From contig NMRA01000073.1 of assembly GCA_002633005.1 (NCBI GenBank), forward strand, positions 126,001-186,000: a stretch of 60,000 bases of DNA. Direction: 5' to 3'. Below are positions 1-12,200 of the stretch, piece by piece. The notes under the pieces are model-generated. The model ran no database searches. It was not told the origin of the DNA and saw only the letters and a list, made by a program, of their open reading frames with translations. Each line of letters starts with the position of its first letter. Position 1 is the first letter of the stretch. The translations under genes were made by a program, and so were the position numbers. The DNA is from Phoronis australis. Lineage: Eukaryota; Phoronida; Phoronidae.

Positions 1-3000
1 AAGCGTACATGAGGAAAAGCTGTCTGACTGCAAGCTAACCCATAAATAGGACGTCAAACTAAATATTCATTTTACCAGACAATTTTTAAACTTTAACAAG
101 AACAAGAGGAGCATTAATGTATGCCACTGTGTGTATCGCATGTAACATAGCAGGGCCCTCACTAATCTGAGGGGAAAGGTGCCTGTGGCTTCTGACGGCG
201 GAATATTTCGGGGTGAGGGAAAATTCTACCTCCCGATCACCATCAATACCACCCCACCCTCACAGAATTTGCCTTCAGTAATCAAAACTATAACATTTTG
301 TGCTCTTTCAATTGATCACCTATGTGTGCTACATGTGAGGCTGGGGCATCTAACTGCATCAAGCTTTTGGCTAGACACTCTTCCACAGTCAACACCAAAC
401 AGAGATTGTCTACCTATTTTATTTGCAACCTGCACCTCAAGCCGGTCCAGGGGCGTACAGTCTATAGAGCCGACTGAAAAACCAAGAGCTAATGGGCGAC
501 ATCAGTATTGGAACTTTGCGTCTCCTGCTGTCAGGATGGAAGTGTGGTGAGATAATCAAGGCAACCACACATTGTCTGTGACCCTGTCTGAGACTAGTAA
601 TTTCCAAGTAATTTATACACACTCCAACTAGTCATAAAACCAAGACAATAGACAGTCTCGAAATAGTGCATGGTTTCATTAGCTGATGACACCACAACAT
701 AGAGATTCCAAACAGTTCGTGGTTTCATGACAATATAGAGACTCCAAACAGTGCATGGTTTCATGACAATATAGAGACTCCAAACAGTGCATGGTTTCAT
801 GACAATATAGAGACTCCAAACAGTGCGTGGTTTCAAGAAAATGTAGACTCTAAACAGTGCGTGGTTTCATGACAATACAGAGACTCCAGATAGCGAGAAT
901 GATGCTAAGAAACGGACTTAAAAATAATAAAAAAGACTGTTAGGTGGGACAGAATATGCATAATCCGTCCAAAAATAGAGGTTATGAAGGTATGGTAGCA
1001 GACATTGGACGATACCATAATACCACCACACACATGGACATATACATACATATAAGAGCACAGTGACAAAAACATGCAGACCCACAACTGATACATAGTG
1101 CCAAACAATGCAGTAAGCCAACTGTCCAGTAATGGTTGGTGTAACCATCACATACTTACTAATGAGGTAAAGTTGTGATTCAGGCCCCAGTTGTTGTTAT
1201 CGCTATAGCCAGCCAGTGTTTCGATGGATTATTGCAATCTGAAATACAAATACCAATTATTTCATGTCATGTGAATCTTTCACCAAATAGGTGAAAATTT
1301 AGTGTTTTCTTGGCTTAGCCCATTTCCATTCATCGAAGACAACGGCGAATTACTGAACAAAAACAGCTGGCGATGCCATAAGGTTTATAACTAAATTGAA
1401 TGTTTCTGCAGTTTATCAACAACCAATCAAGCTTTGAATTCGTTCACCCCTTGAAAGTAGCTTATCCACAAGTTTGGGACAATTACAGCTAGAAAATGGA
1501 TGGAGGTCTTACTCAATGCCCACTATCAGTGACCTTGATGAACGGCAATGAGAGGCTAAAACTTTCAGTAATTTTTTGTTAAAAAACTATTCTTCCAATA
1601 AGGATGTTTTTTGAACACTTGTACTGAATAAGGCCATCATAATAAAACTACAATGTATGTCTTATTGTGCCCAAATATGGGTGACTCAAAACCAGCTCAA
1701 CATCTGCTGAACAGTTTCGCATACAACTATTGGTGTTGCTTTTGAACTTGAGTGGAAGAATGATCTTGCTTACCATAAACATTCAGGTAAATATTCAAGC
1801 CCACTAAAGCGCCCACATCCTACTTTTGCAAAATTTTTGAATTAAGCACCCACAGCGCAGTGAAGCGCCTACCCCCACTGCTCAGGCTGGAGCCTATCTG
1901 TGATTTACTTCACACTGATTATTGTAAAACAATGTATGCTTTTAAAAGCAGAATCTGAATGAAATTTGAGTCACTATGCAGTTTGCGGCAGTAACTGGGG
2001 GCATTGCATTCTGTGAGTGTCTACTGCAGTGCAATAAAAATAGTCGTGTAGTTGAAGCTGATATTTACTGAGAATATAGTCAGTCCAGACTCTCACTCTA
2101 AGCATCAACATCCAAATTTTAAGTGCAAAATCCAGGCTTGGTTTACCTCTGAAGGCAATGTGACATTAGTGATATGCATGACGGGATCACATGTCATTTT
2201 GTTGCTAACTGATTTTTTCCAAATATGGCACAAATTCATTGCCAAGGGATCAGTCTCAAATCCCTTGATGACAATCACGATAGCTCAGGCCTAGAATTTT
2301 GTGAAGTACATTTTAACATCATGTATTTTCTATTTCAAGTTGCATTCTCAGCTCCTTTAATACATGTGTTCCCATTCAACTTTCCCATCGGCAACTAGCG
2401 TTACAGCAAATTCTTTGAACTTTGGGTCTGTGGACTTCTGAAGGCCATGTGGAGTCAGAGAAACCATCTGGCTCAAGTCAAGTGTTCAGGTTTTGGTAAC
2501 ACACATCTCCAGATTCCTGAAAATTCTGATTTAAGTGCTCCTCTCTGGGTAAAGCACCCCCCAGGATGATTAATTTGAGAGTCCAGAGCATAATGATAAC
2601 GGTATTTCCAAGTTCATAGCATAACATTTTGGTTTTTGATTGTGTGTTTGTACAGTAGGAGCATGAGATTTGGTACTTAAATAAAGTTGTTCTAATGATT
2701 ATGAACCATCTGGTTTATTTAGGTCAGTTCAAACAAAGGCGTGTAGATACCAACACAAGCACTCTTTTATGATTTGACCAATGAGCTGCTCTAGATCTTT
2801 CACATTTATCATAATAATATCAAAAAACAACACCGGTGAGTGTGAAATAGGTTTATTGAAAGCTCTTTGAAGTTTTGCAAAATTGTATGGAAAGAGATTT
2901 GGAACTCCTATAATCAAGACAGTCAGCTTTGATAAAGCAATTGTTTTTGAAAACTTGAAGTAAAAATTCAGGTTTAAACGGAATTGTTAAAGAATTCATT

Positions 3001-6000
3001 ATTTTCATCCCAAAATGAATAGACTAGTGACAGGCTGATTTTAGTTCTTTACCCTGACATCCCTAAGGGAAGAGAATAGTGAGGAAGTTCTAAATTTTCA
3101 AAATTTGTGGATTTAAAGCAGAAATGTATACTTATTCAATACATAAAATAATCAAATTTATTTAGAATATTATTTGTCAGGCTATTGCAACGGCATCTAG
3201 GAACATGCTTTCAGAGATGTCGAGGTGCTGATCATGTCGTAAACACCTTTGTGAGCCAACATAAGTAAGGTGTCCGTAGTCACTTCTAAAATTTTAGCCT
3301 CTGTATGAATTATCTCTTAAGTGACGCCATTCCAAAGCCCAAGAAATTGTTTGTTTTATGTAAGCCACTGCAGAACAAAATGTGTAAAACAGGTGTTGGC
3401 CTGTACAGTGTACACTTTATGGTCAGTATGATGATAGACACTTTATGTTTTAAAGCCTAACTTCAACAGCATTTTATTACATTAAATGTATTGGGCTAAC
3501 CAGATAGTACTAGCAAAGCCTTAGCAAAATATGAAAATGCGAGTTTAATCACACAAATGTAGGCCTGTAAAATGATGGGTGAAGTTGCCTTTTCGTGCCA
3601 AAGTATGTCACCACGAGATCCCAGCACAAAAGACCGATAACAGCTGCATGGAATAGTGGTCTGAATAAAGCAAAATTGTGTGGGGCTGGGCACTGGTAGG
3701 ATATAGCGGTCACTGATTCTGAGAACCAGGCAATCACTGAATATGGGCTAAGTTATTCAGTGGATGAAACTGGTTCTCAAAATCAGGGACCGCCACATCC
3801 AACCAGCGTCTGGGATTGTTATTCGCTGCTATTTAAATTAAAAGGTAAATTCTATTATCGCGGTGTAGACAAAAGCTAGCTAATAAATCTAACAGTTCAT
3901 CACATTTGGTAATTTATGGCTCTGGTGGGTTCAGAGTGATACCCTTAACATACTTTAGGAACCAAAATTAGATCCCAGGTGTTGCCGTTCAAGATAGGCT
4001 TTAACGTCATAGAGTTGTTAAGATTTTCAAGAATTGAGGAGTGAACATCATTAAGCAACTCATCGCACTTACTACCCAGAGATTAAATGGCGTGAACTGT
4101 GTCAAACTCTGAAAAGAATAGAGCCTAACTTCCAACACCAAATTTAGTTCAGCTGTGAAGTAGAGCCTACATCGCCCTTGCCCTTGGGCCTTGGAATGAC
4201 GACGAACTTGTCAAAGACATAATACACCTACAGATTACAATATAGACACATACACTCCTACTTGGCAAGCTCACAGTTCTTTGAAATAATTATGCAAACA
4301 GTAGAGTCATTCAAAATGCTTTGCAAAGTACGTACAACGACGCACCACCTTCACTAAACTTACACTTGTGAATATTTTCTTGCAAAACCACAGCCGGTCA
4401 GCAGAAACAAAACAGGTCGAGACGAAAGAAGCAAGTCTCGGAAGTTTAAAATGCGCAAGCTCGACTTTACAAGTTGATAAAGTATGTGAAACGTGTCGCG
4501 ATTTGTCCACATACAACAGTTTATCCAATGAAACGTTTCGGCACATCTAGTCTTTGGCCAAGACATTCCAAAAATATTAAATATGGCGGAGCGTGGATAG
4601 CAACCTACAAACCGGTGTCATTTTAATTTAACTATAAAACGTGCCTTTTTAACGAGAGGCGCGTTTGTTTTAGCAAAAGACACAATCCGAATATTCAAGG
4701 AAGCACTAGTAAGTCCAACAAAAAGTTTTAATATAAGTGAGCACTGAATGACGTTTTGACGTGTGACGTGAATTGTGACAAGTGTCTGCAACGACAACTT
4801 CAAACTTACATTCATTTTGGTGAAAATTAAGTGTGATGGTGGATTTCGTGGGTATTACAAAGCTCTATGAAACAACAGTATTAAGATGTTAGTTCTAAGA
4901 ATCCTGTAGTGGCCTGTAATTTTCAAGTCTGGCAATGTCGGCCAATGAACCAGTCACTGTGGCAATGTAACCAGCACTGTCTGAGTTTCAATGAAACTTT
5001 CATTTTGTCAAAAGACAAAAGTCGCAACTTCAAACTGGAATATAATCAGAAGTATGCTGATCTAAAAATAACTGTATGAAAAAGTCACGCTAAGCCAGGC
5101 AAAGTGATTTTTCTTAGTCATCCTACAAGTATTCCATGCGCCGGAAACTTTTCGATGAATTATGCCTCACACTTAAACCACCAAAATCATGTTGATATAA
5201 ATACCTTTTGCACATAGAAGGACACCTTAGCCAGGACGCCATTGTTGTCTTGAGCTCTTCCTAGTTTAAACAAATACTTCTACAATCAAAATTCTTTTAT
5301 AAGTTCTTTGTTCAGTTTCCCAAATCAGCAGCTGGCCATTTTTACACTGCTTGCGCCAGGGATATGACGTTGCACGTGATCAGCACACGTGACCTGCGCA
5401 CGACTCAAAAACTTAGCCTTCCAATTTTTAACAGATGATTCTGACTGCCGTCTATTCACTTCCTGTTGTATTTTGAATGCGTGCTCAGATGTGTACCTGG
5501 CGACTTCGTGGCAACCAGGGGTTTTTACCTGGTCACACCAAACAAAATCTGGGGTCATGGTCGACCTAAATGTCACCAACTCGAGACCTAAACTGTTTAT
5601 ATTTATTAAGACTTTTAATAATTTTTGATGCACAAACATAATTAGGTAGCTATATATTAAAAGGAAATTAATAATGATAAATCTTGCAAGCCACATGGCA
5701 CAGAATTTTAACAGAGATAATGCTCTATGCAGTATGCTTATCTTATCTTGAAGGAATGTGCTAAAATATCTGAATTAGAAAATAATCCAGTGTCTGTTCT
5801 GTTGCAGAGCATGAATAGTAACTAGGTATCATCAAACTTTCTAATGCGGGCTTCGAAGTTTCACTTTCTGTCTTGAGTAATCATGAATCTTCAAAAATAA
5901 ACCCAAGGAATTCAGGAAAAAGGGATTGGTGGGCTTTTTATAATTACCATAAGAATTAAGATACTTTTTAAAACTTGAGTTTTAAATTTACTAAAATGGT

Positions 6001-6027
6001 TACTGAGTTAGATATTTTTCTTTGCAG
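1..6027. other. Upstream region, no supported gene
   Basis: AT-rich sequence upstream of the DYNC2H1 start. Apart from the 36-bp minisatellite at 669-894, I see no exon chain, RNA gene or recognisable protein on either strand. Short open frames here look like chance. The promoter and a 5' UTR exon of DYNC2H1 should lie in this interval; the stretch at about 5330-5580 is richer in CpG and E-box-like CACGTG cores than its surroundings. No TATA box was convincing. Confidence 0.5.
669..894. repeat. 36-bp minisatellite, about 5-6 units
   Basis: Units of GGTTTCATGACAATATAGAG plus ACTCCAAACAGTGCAT start at 721, 757, 793 and 829, spaced exactly 36 bases. A shortened unit ends at 863 and diverged ends flank both sides. 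As 36 is a multiple of 3, the array makes long spurious open frames on the minus strand. Confidence 0.9.
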
Positions 6028-6037
6028 AATATTTAGA
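6017..6037 (+). promoter_or_regulatory. DYNC2H1: 3' splice acceptor and start context of exon 1
   Basis: A pyrimidine-rich stretch followed by TTTGCAG ends at 6027, then ten bases lead to the ATG with A at -3 and G at +4. An acceptor here means a non-coding 5' exon is joined by splicing, in cis or, in some animal groups, by spliced-leader trans-splicing. The upstream partner was not identified. Confidence 0.6.
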
Positions 6038-6226
6038 ATGGGCATAGATTCACGGAAGGAGTACATTTTGACCACTGTGGGCAACTACTTCAATGTGCCA
6101 TCTACAGACCCGGCACTGGCGCAGTTAGTGGAAGGTCAAGCACTTAACTCATTTCTGGACGATGGCAACGTTTCCGTTCTAGCAGCCAAGAGAGATGAAA
6201 AAGAAGGAATTGCACTTCACAATTCG
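6038..6226 (+). CDS. DYNC2H1: DYNC2H1 exon 1 (start codon)
   Basis: Residues 1-63, ending in phase 0 at gtatgt. ATG at 6038 has A at -3 and G at +4. It opens [18 protein letters not shown], matching the human start region (…FIFTTTQNYF). FLDDGN follows near residue 39. A pyrimidine-rich acceptor ends at 6027, so only 10 bases of 5' UTR lie in this exon and the rest must be spliced on. Confidence 0.92.
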
Positions 6227-9200
6227 GTATGTTTGGCATGTTTTATCAGTAATGTTTCATATTTTTCAGCATTTTTTAACAAATAAACAAAACAGATTGT
6301 GTTTGCTCTGGTTAAGTGTATAGTTTCCTTCCCGTAGGGTGTGTTCTTAATAGTTAACATGCCATGAGATTACAGACCTTGCTACACCAAGACTAGCTTA
6401 GGTAAGGTGCCTTACCCCAAGCCAAGCAGCAAGTCGAGCCTATTCATAAAGACATGCCTGAATTAATTGAGTGTGTAAGTCTTTGTTAATAAGTTCTGCA
6501 CCTGTAATTAATTCCACAAGATTAGGTTTATTGCACTAGAAACCCAAAGGGTGTGGTCGGCAGGTGATAGGGGTGAGTGGGGTTTAATTTGTAAACGCAT
6601 CTTATGTACAAATCAATGTTATATTAATAATTGCAGAATTTTGTTCTTTTTTCAGCTCGAAGCTTCAGAAAATAAGGACCAAGTGGTACTTTTCTTCAAG
6701 TCTAAACCTCAGGTTATTTCACCTGATAACATGCATGATGTCATATTTATTTCCACCATGCTCGAATCCCCTGTCAATTCCCTCTATCATGCAGTTGAGA
6801 AAATATTTGCCCCAGCCCTGTTGAAGAGTGAGAAATGGAGCAAATCGTTTGACCCCAAGCTGCAGAGTCTACTAAGCGAGCTTGAAGCTGGCTTGGGAAG
6901 TGTGCTGAGGAAATCCGATCCATCATTCAGAGGGGGGAAAAGTGATGGCAAAGAAGACAATCTTGGAGGTACGTCAGGATATTTTATTGGGCACAATTAC
7001 ATTGACACATCTCTACGGTTTTGTCTGCTGAAATTCTATTACAAACTGCCAATGTAAACATTTTTGAGTCAAGTTGCCTATTTGACTTGGAAGTTTTGCC
7101 TTTTCTAAGAAATATTGATGTCTGAGGTAGGAGTGCTGCTTACCAGTGATATTGGGGCTCTATTTTGTTCAACCTGTCTTTGTAATAGCATTAGGTTTGT
7201 CTAATAGTTACACTATGTGTTTTACTGAGAGTAACAATTGAGTCTAAGTTGCAGCACTTATACCACCATCACATCTCAAATTTTTTGTTTTACTCTTGAA
7301 TGCTGATATGTCGCACACAATCTGCAACTTTGTAAAAATCACATGAATAACTTGTAATCTTCTTATTAAAACCTGCGACCAACATCCAAGATAGAGCGCA
7401 AATCGCATTTGCCTTAGATTCTGTTTCTCTACAGGCATTCTGACACCCAATGATGAGTTTCAATACTGGGCAGATGTTGCCATCTCCGGCTCTAAACTGG
7501 ACATAAAAGAGCGAGCCCAGTACTTTCAAGAGCAGTTTCAGGCTATAGCCAATGATTTCAAGAATTTGGATGCTCTTTCACTACCAGAGGCTGTAGAACT
7601 CGTTGAGACAACACAGGATACGCTAGATGATATATGGAAACAAACAGAACATGATCCTCCATTTTCTGAAGCCCGGATGGCTCATCTGATGGATGTAATA
7701 GGTTAGTACTGAGAAATGAAAATGATTACTTCACACCACCTGTTCTCTTATAGATTTTTTAAAGAACTTGGACATAGACCAATCACTTTTCATCAAGGTA
7801 GCAATTTTTAAGTGTTTGCAGTTGAGATCTGTGGCAAGTCAATGACTATAATAGGGAGTCTGTTGACTATATGGTATGTGATATTTTCAGCAACCCTGAA
7901 CCTTTGATGAAATATCACCAGTCTGTGGCACTGTTACAACTTTCTTAATAAGAGTGAAAATTTCCAATGTTTCATTTCCACGCAATTCTGTTGTCTTTAC
8001 TTATAGTGAGATTGATTGCATTACAATTTAATATGACTTAGTTTTGCATAAACATAGTTTTATAAAACATTAAGTGAAACTATTTTCTTATAGATTATGT
8101 CAAACCTCTCCTTCCTTTCCATACTGTAGGTGGCACACTTGGTCTTTACATACAAAGAAAATTGGGAGAGCATGATCTTTGGAAGGGGAACTTTGGTGTG
8201 GTTAAGGAGGGACTTCGGTCTGCCATTTCTTTATGCGAGAGGTGGATATCCGCTTGTGAGACACTGACAGTTCAGTTCTGGAAGAGATACGGTCCTCATC
8301 CTTGGAAAGGAGAAAAGTTTGTCCCTGAAAATCTCAATCAACTTTCGGAGAGACTGGACGAAGTAAGCTCTGATTTTCATTCTCAGTTTTATTTTTCCTT
8401 GAGACCTCGCCATGACAAGCCAACTCGTATAGCCCAGTCTGTAGCGAAAACCAACTGTAAATATATTTCAAAGCCCTCAAATTACCTCTGATTTGACTAA
8501 AGGACTATTTGAGAGTAATTTTTATGCGCCTACATATTTACATGTGGACGCATTATGCCGTCATCTCCATCCGTCCGGGCAGCGTCCGTTCTGCGTCCGC
8601 TGCTCTATCTCCAAAACCCTTTGACATAATTACATTCATGAAATTTGACACATATGGCATGAGCAAACTTTCGGACAGATCCAACTACCGGTGTGCCCCC
8701 TAGTGGCAATTTTATTTTTTTACGCATACCTTAAATTGTATCTTCAAAAGTCCTGAACGGATTTTCATGAAATTTGGTTTGTAGGCACCTATTAGTGGAA
8801 TGATGCTATCCTTCCATTTTCGGGTTGGATTCGATGTAGTGTACGCCACCTAGTGGCCATTTTTACTGTTCGAGTGTTTTTTTTACGTCCACCCCTCTGT
8901 CAACTAAACCGCTCAAGTGGTGGTTGTGAAAATTGGCATGTATGTGCTTACTGTAAAGAGGACGGTTGACAATGATTTCCCGACGATTTCGTCTACTGTG
9001 GCGCCTCCTAGTGGCATTTTTTTTTTTGCGCCTATGGCTGTATCTTCTAAACTGTTTGTAGGATCTTTATGAAGTTTAGTAAGTGTATTTATATGATGTT
9101 AACAACGGATGACGACTTTTGGACGGATCCGACTACCGGTGTGCCCCCAGTGGTAATTTTATTTTTTTACGTTTTCCTTTGTGTCTTCAAAAGTCCTTAA

Positions 9201-12200
9201 CGGATTTTCATGAAATTTAATATGTAAAACTAGGTACCTATTAGTGAGATAACGCTATCCTTGCATTTTCGAATGGATTTGACGTAGTTTGCGCCACCTA
9301 GTGGCCATTTTTACTGTTTTCGAGTCTGGTTTTTTGTGTCCACCCCTCTATCAACCAAACCGCTCAAAGGGTGATTGTGAAAATTGGCATGTATATGCTT
9401 ACTATGTAGAGGACGGTTGACGATGATTTTCAGACGATTTCAACTACTGTGGTGCCTTCTAGTGGCAGTTTTGTTTTTGTTTTTGTTGCGCATATGGCTG
9501 TATTTCTTAAACTGTTCGCAGGATCTTTACTTAATTTAGGAAGTGTATTTATATGACGTTGACTACGGATGATGACGACTTTTGGACAGATCTGACTACT
9601 GCTGTGCCCCCTTTTGACAATTTTAGTTTTTTACGTTTAACTCAGTCAGTATCTTCAAAGGCGGTTCCAACGGACATTATGTCCACTAGTGGCAATTTCA
9701 TTTTATTCTGTTTTCCTTTGTTTCTCTGAATTTCCTTGACAGATTTTTATGAAATATAGCATGTTCCTGTTTTTGGGTGGATTGTATGTTTTTGCGCCAT
9801 CAGTGGCTATTTTTACGATACAAATAAATAACCCTAAAAGCAAACCATTTGCAATGCATTCGTGGGCGCATTTCAACGCTCCGCGTTGCTCTTGTATAAT
9901 GTTAAATGGTCTAAAATTTTTTTTTTTTAAGATAGAAGGCTAATAGTTAGTAGCTGATAATGGTTCGTTTCCTGTCATTTATTCTTTGATGCATCTTAAA
10001 ATTTAGTCGTGTCTAATAGACAATTAACAGATTGTAAAATAGTTATTTGAAGCACGAGTGGACTCCGTTTGATAATTATCTTAAGTTGGTGAATTTGAGT
10101 TCATATTTTTCTCTATGTGCCTACATGATGAAACATAATATTTGACAGGTGGTTTGGGGAATATTTTAAGAAGATAGTACTTACAACTATGCGTATCATT
10201 ACAGATTATGAGGTTACGCACTGTTCATGAGCATCTTATCCGTCTGCTCTCTGCACAAGAACAGAACGAGCTACGCACATCGGAAGCATTCGCACCATTC
10301 TCGGGCCTTAACCCCCTGCAATATAACCCTTACACCCAGTCCTCATGGAAAGCCTCTGTAGATCAATACGAACGTGCAATGGCCCCGGCTGAGCAGAGAA
10401 TTGCAGGAATTCTTCGCTCCAAGATTCGTGGCATGGAGGCCAACTCCCAGCAGCTGTTGAGAGAATTTCAACGGTACAAGGAGCTGATCAAACGACCAAG
10501 CATCAGCAAGGAGTTAGTCACAGAGAGGTCAGGACTTCTTTTACTTGGCATAAAGAAATAATTGTGGGCAGTCTGGTACATGTTGTACCAGATGTGCGTA
10601 GGCCGTTCAGGTGGGCCCATTGCACTGTTCACCTGGAACCATGTTTATACTTTATTAATGTATAATAAAACCTAGCTGAGGAGCTAGAGACCTGACTCAA
10701 GGGTCTAGCGGTGTGCCCCAGTGGAACTCAAACCCACAATCTTGAGTAAAGGATGTGGACACTTACCGTACTAGGCTACAATGCCCCCTCTCACTTGGCT
10801 TAACTGCTGGAGCTAGAATTAAAATATGACACAGCACCAATGAGGTCAAGACAAATTTTGAGCTGGTGTAAATCAAGTAATGGTGATGAATGTTCCTCTT
10901 AAACCAATCAGTCCTTGGTCTTAGTGTGTGAAACTAATACTAAGTGAACTGACATGGTTAAGCACACATGTTCTACTACCAAAGCATGGTTTTCAAAGAT
11001 TATACACCACGGGGTTTTAAGAATTTTTGAGAGCTTATATATGATTCTGTGTTGTTCTTTTTTCCCATGGAATAAATGTTGTTGTTAAGATTTGTAAGCT
11101 TTCTATATATACCTCCACTGTCTCATTTTGGGTATGAATGTATATTTGTGTTTTGGTAAATGTAAGCAGTATCACCCAAATTTTGTTTTGTTTTGTTTTT
11201 ATTGTACCTCATCCCACTTCAGGGAGACCCTCCTTGGTCAGCTCTCCGTGTACATAAAACAAATCAAGGATGACTTCTCCTCGCGTACCACAGACAAGTC
11301 CCCCCCTAAGGGCAAGAATCTGCCACAGATTGTCAATAACATAGTATGGGTCAGACAGTTGGAAGCAAAGGTTAGTCACAGAACTTTTGACAGTTGAGCT
11401 ATAACTGTTTCAATGAAACTGGTTTTTGCCAAACACTTAATACTTAATTTCCATATTTCATGATTTGTGCAGTTGTGTCTTGATAGTGAATGCATTACGT
11501 AGCTATTTGGAAACATGTTGAAAACACAGTATACTTTTATAAACTTACAGTCTCATAATGATTTGTATGACTTAGAAATCTAAAGTGCCATAACGCAGCT
11601 CTCTTGTGAGTCATACATGGTAGTCTGTGACTCAAACATTAACAATATCCGTCCCTTTAGGTGCAAGAGACTCTGCAGACAGCAGAAGCACTGCTGGGAG
11701 ATCTGTCAGGGTTCAGGAACTTTCGACGTGATTCATCTGATTTGCTGGAAGAGCTGCAAAACTGGCGACGAGATCAGTTTGATGAGTGGTCACGGGACAT
11801 GCAGGCTGAAATTGAGGACAATGACAAGCCACTTAGGTAAGCTGTTATTGAACTTAATCTGAAGAATTTGCAGCACTTGTGTTTGTCCTTACAGTCAAGT
11901 AGTGTGGCAGTCCTTATAGACCTTGGGTCTTCTCAATCGACGTGGTATTATAAAATGAGCATTCACAGGTCAGGACTTCTTTAATGAATTACCCCCTTTC
12001 AGTTTGGAGACCAAAGGTCGTCTGATGGAACTGAGCCATAAGGACGGTAAACTGAGGGTTAACTATGGGGAACGGTTAGTGACCTTACTGAGGGAAGTGC
12101 GTCAACTCACCGCCCTAGGCTTCCCCATTCCTGCCAAGATCCAGCACACAGCTGCCACAGCACAGAAGTTCTACAAATATGGCGTCATACTGAAGCAGGT

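Larger units (their letters stand above)
8510..9930 (+). mobile_element. Modular CTAGTGGC repeat, main copy (intron 4)
   Basis: A non-coding block built of subunits of about 145-165 bases. Each ends in a variant of GCGCCACCTAGTGGC followed by a T-rich run; CTAGTGGC-like cores occur near 8700, 8850, 9008, 9150, 9298, 9459, 9685 and 9800. Three subunits form a higher unit of about 450-465 bases, repeated from about 8672, 9118 and 9583 (GGACGGATCCGACTACCGGT and variants). Recurrent phrases are TTTTCATGAAATTTGG and ACCGCTCAA. The 3' end has a hairpin (9874-9888). No transposase is seen; likely a non-autonomous element. Confidence 0.75.

Noticed and set aside
179-550. 123-codon open frame near the window start
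   Set aside because: No recognisable motif, no splice or polyA context, composition like chance; overlaps an unrelated minus-strand frame.
594-836. Minus-strand frame with repeated MKPCTVWSLYIV
   Set aside because: Translation of the 36-bp minisatellite, not a gene.
1176-1246. Possible minus-strand exon (acceptor ATTTCAG, donor GTAAGT, phrase GYSDNNNWGLNHNFTSL)
   Set aside because: All three frames of the bounded segment contain a stop, so it cannot be an internal coding exon.
1-5900. Search for a DCUN1D5-like gene head to head with DYNC2H1, as in mammals
   Set aside because: No minus-strand exon resembling that protein was found in the upstream 5.9 kb.
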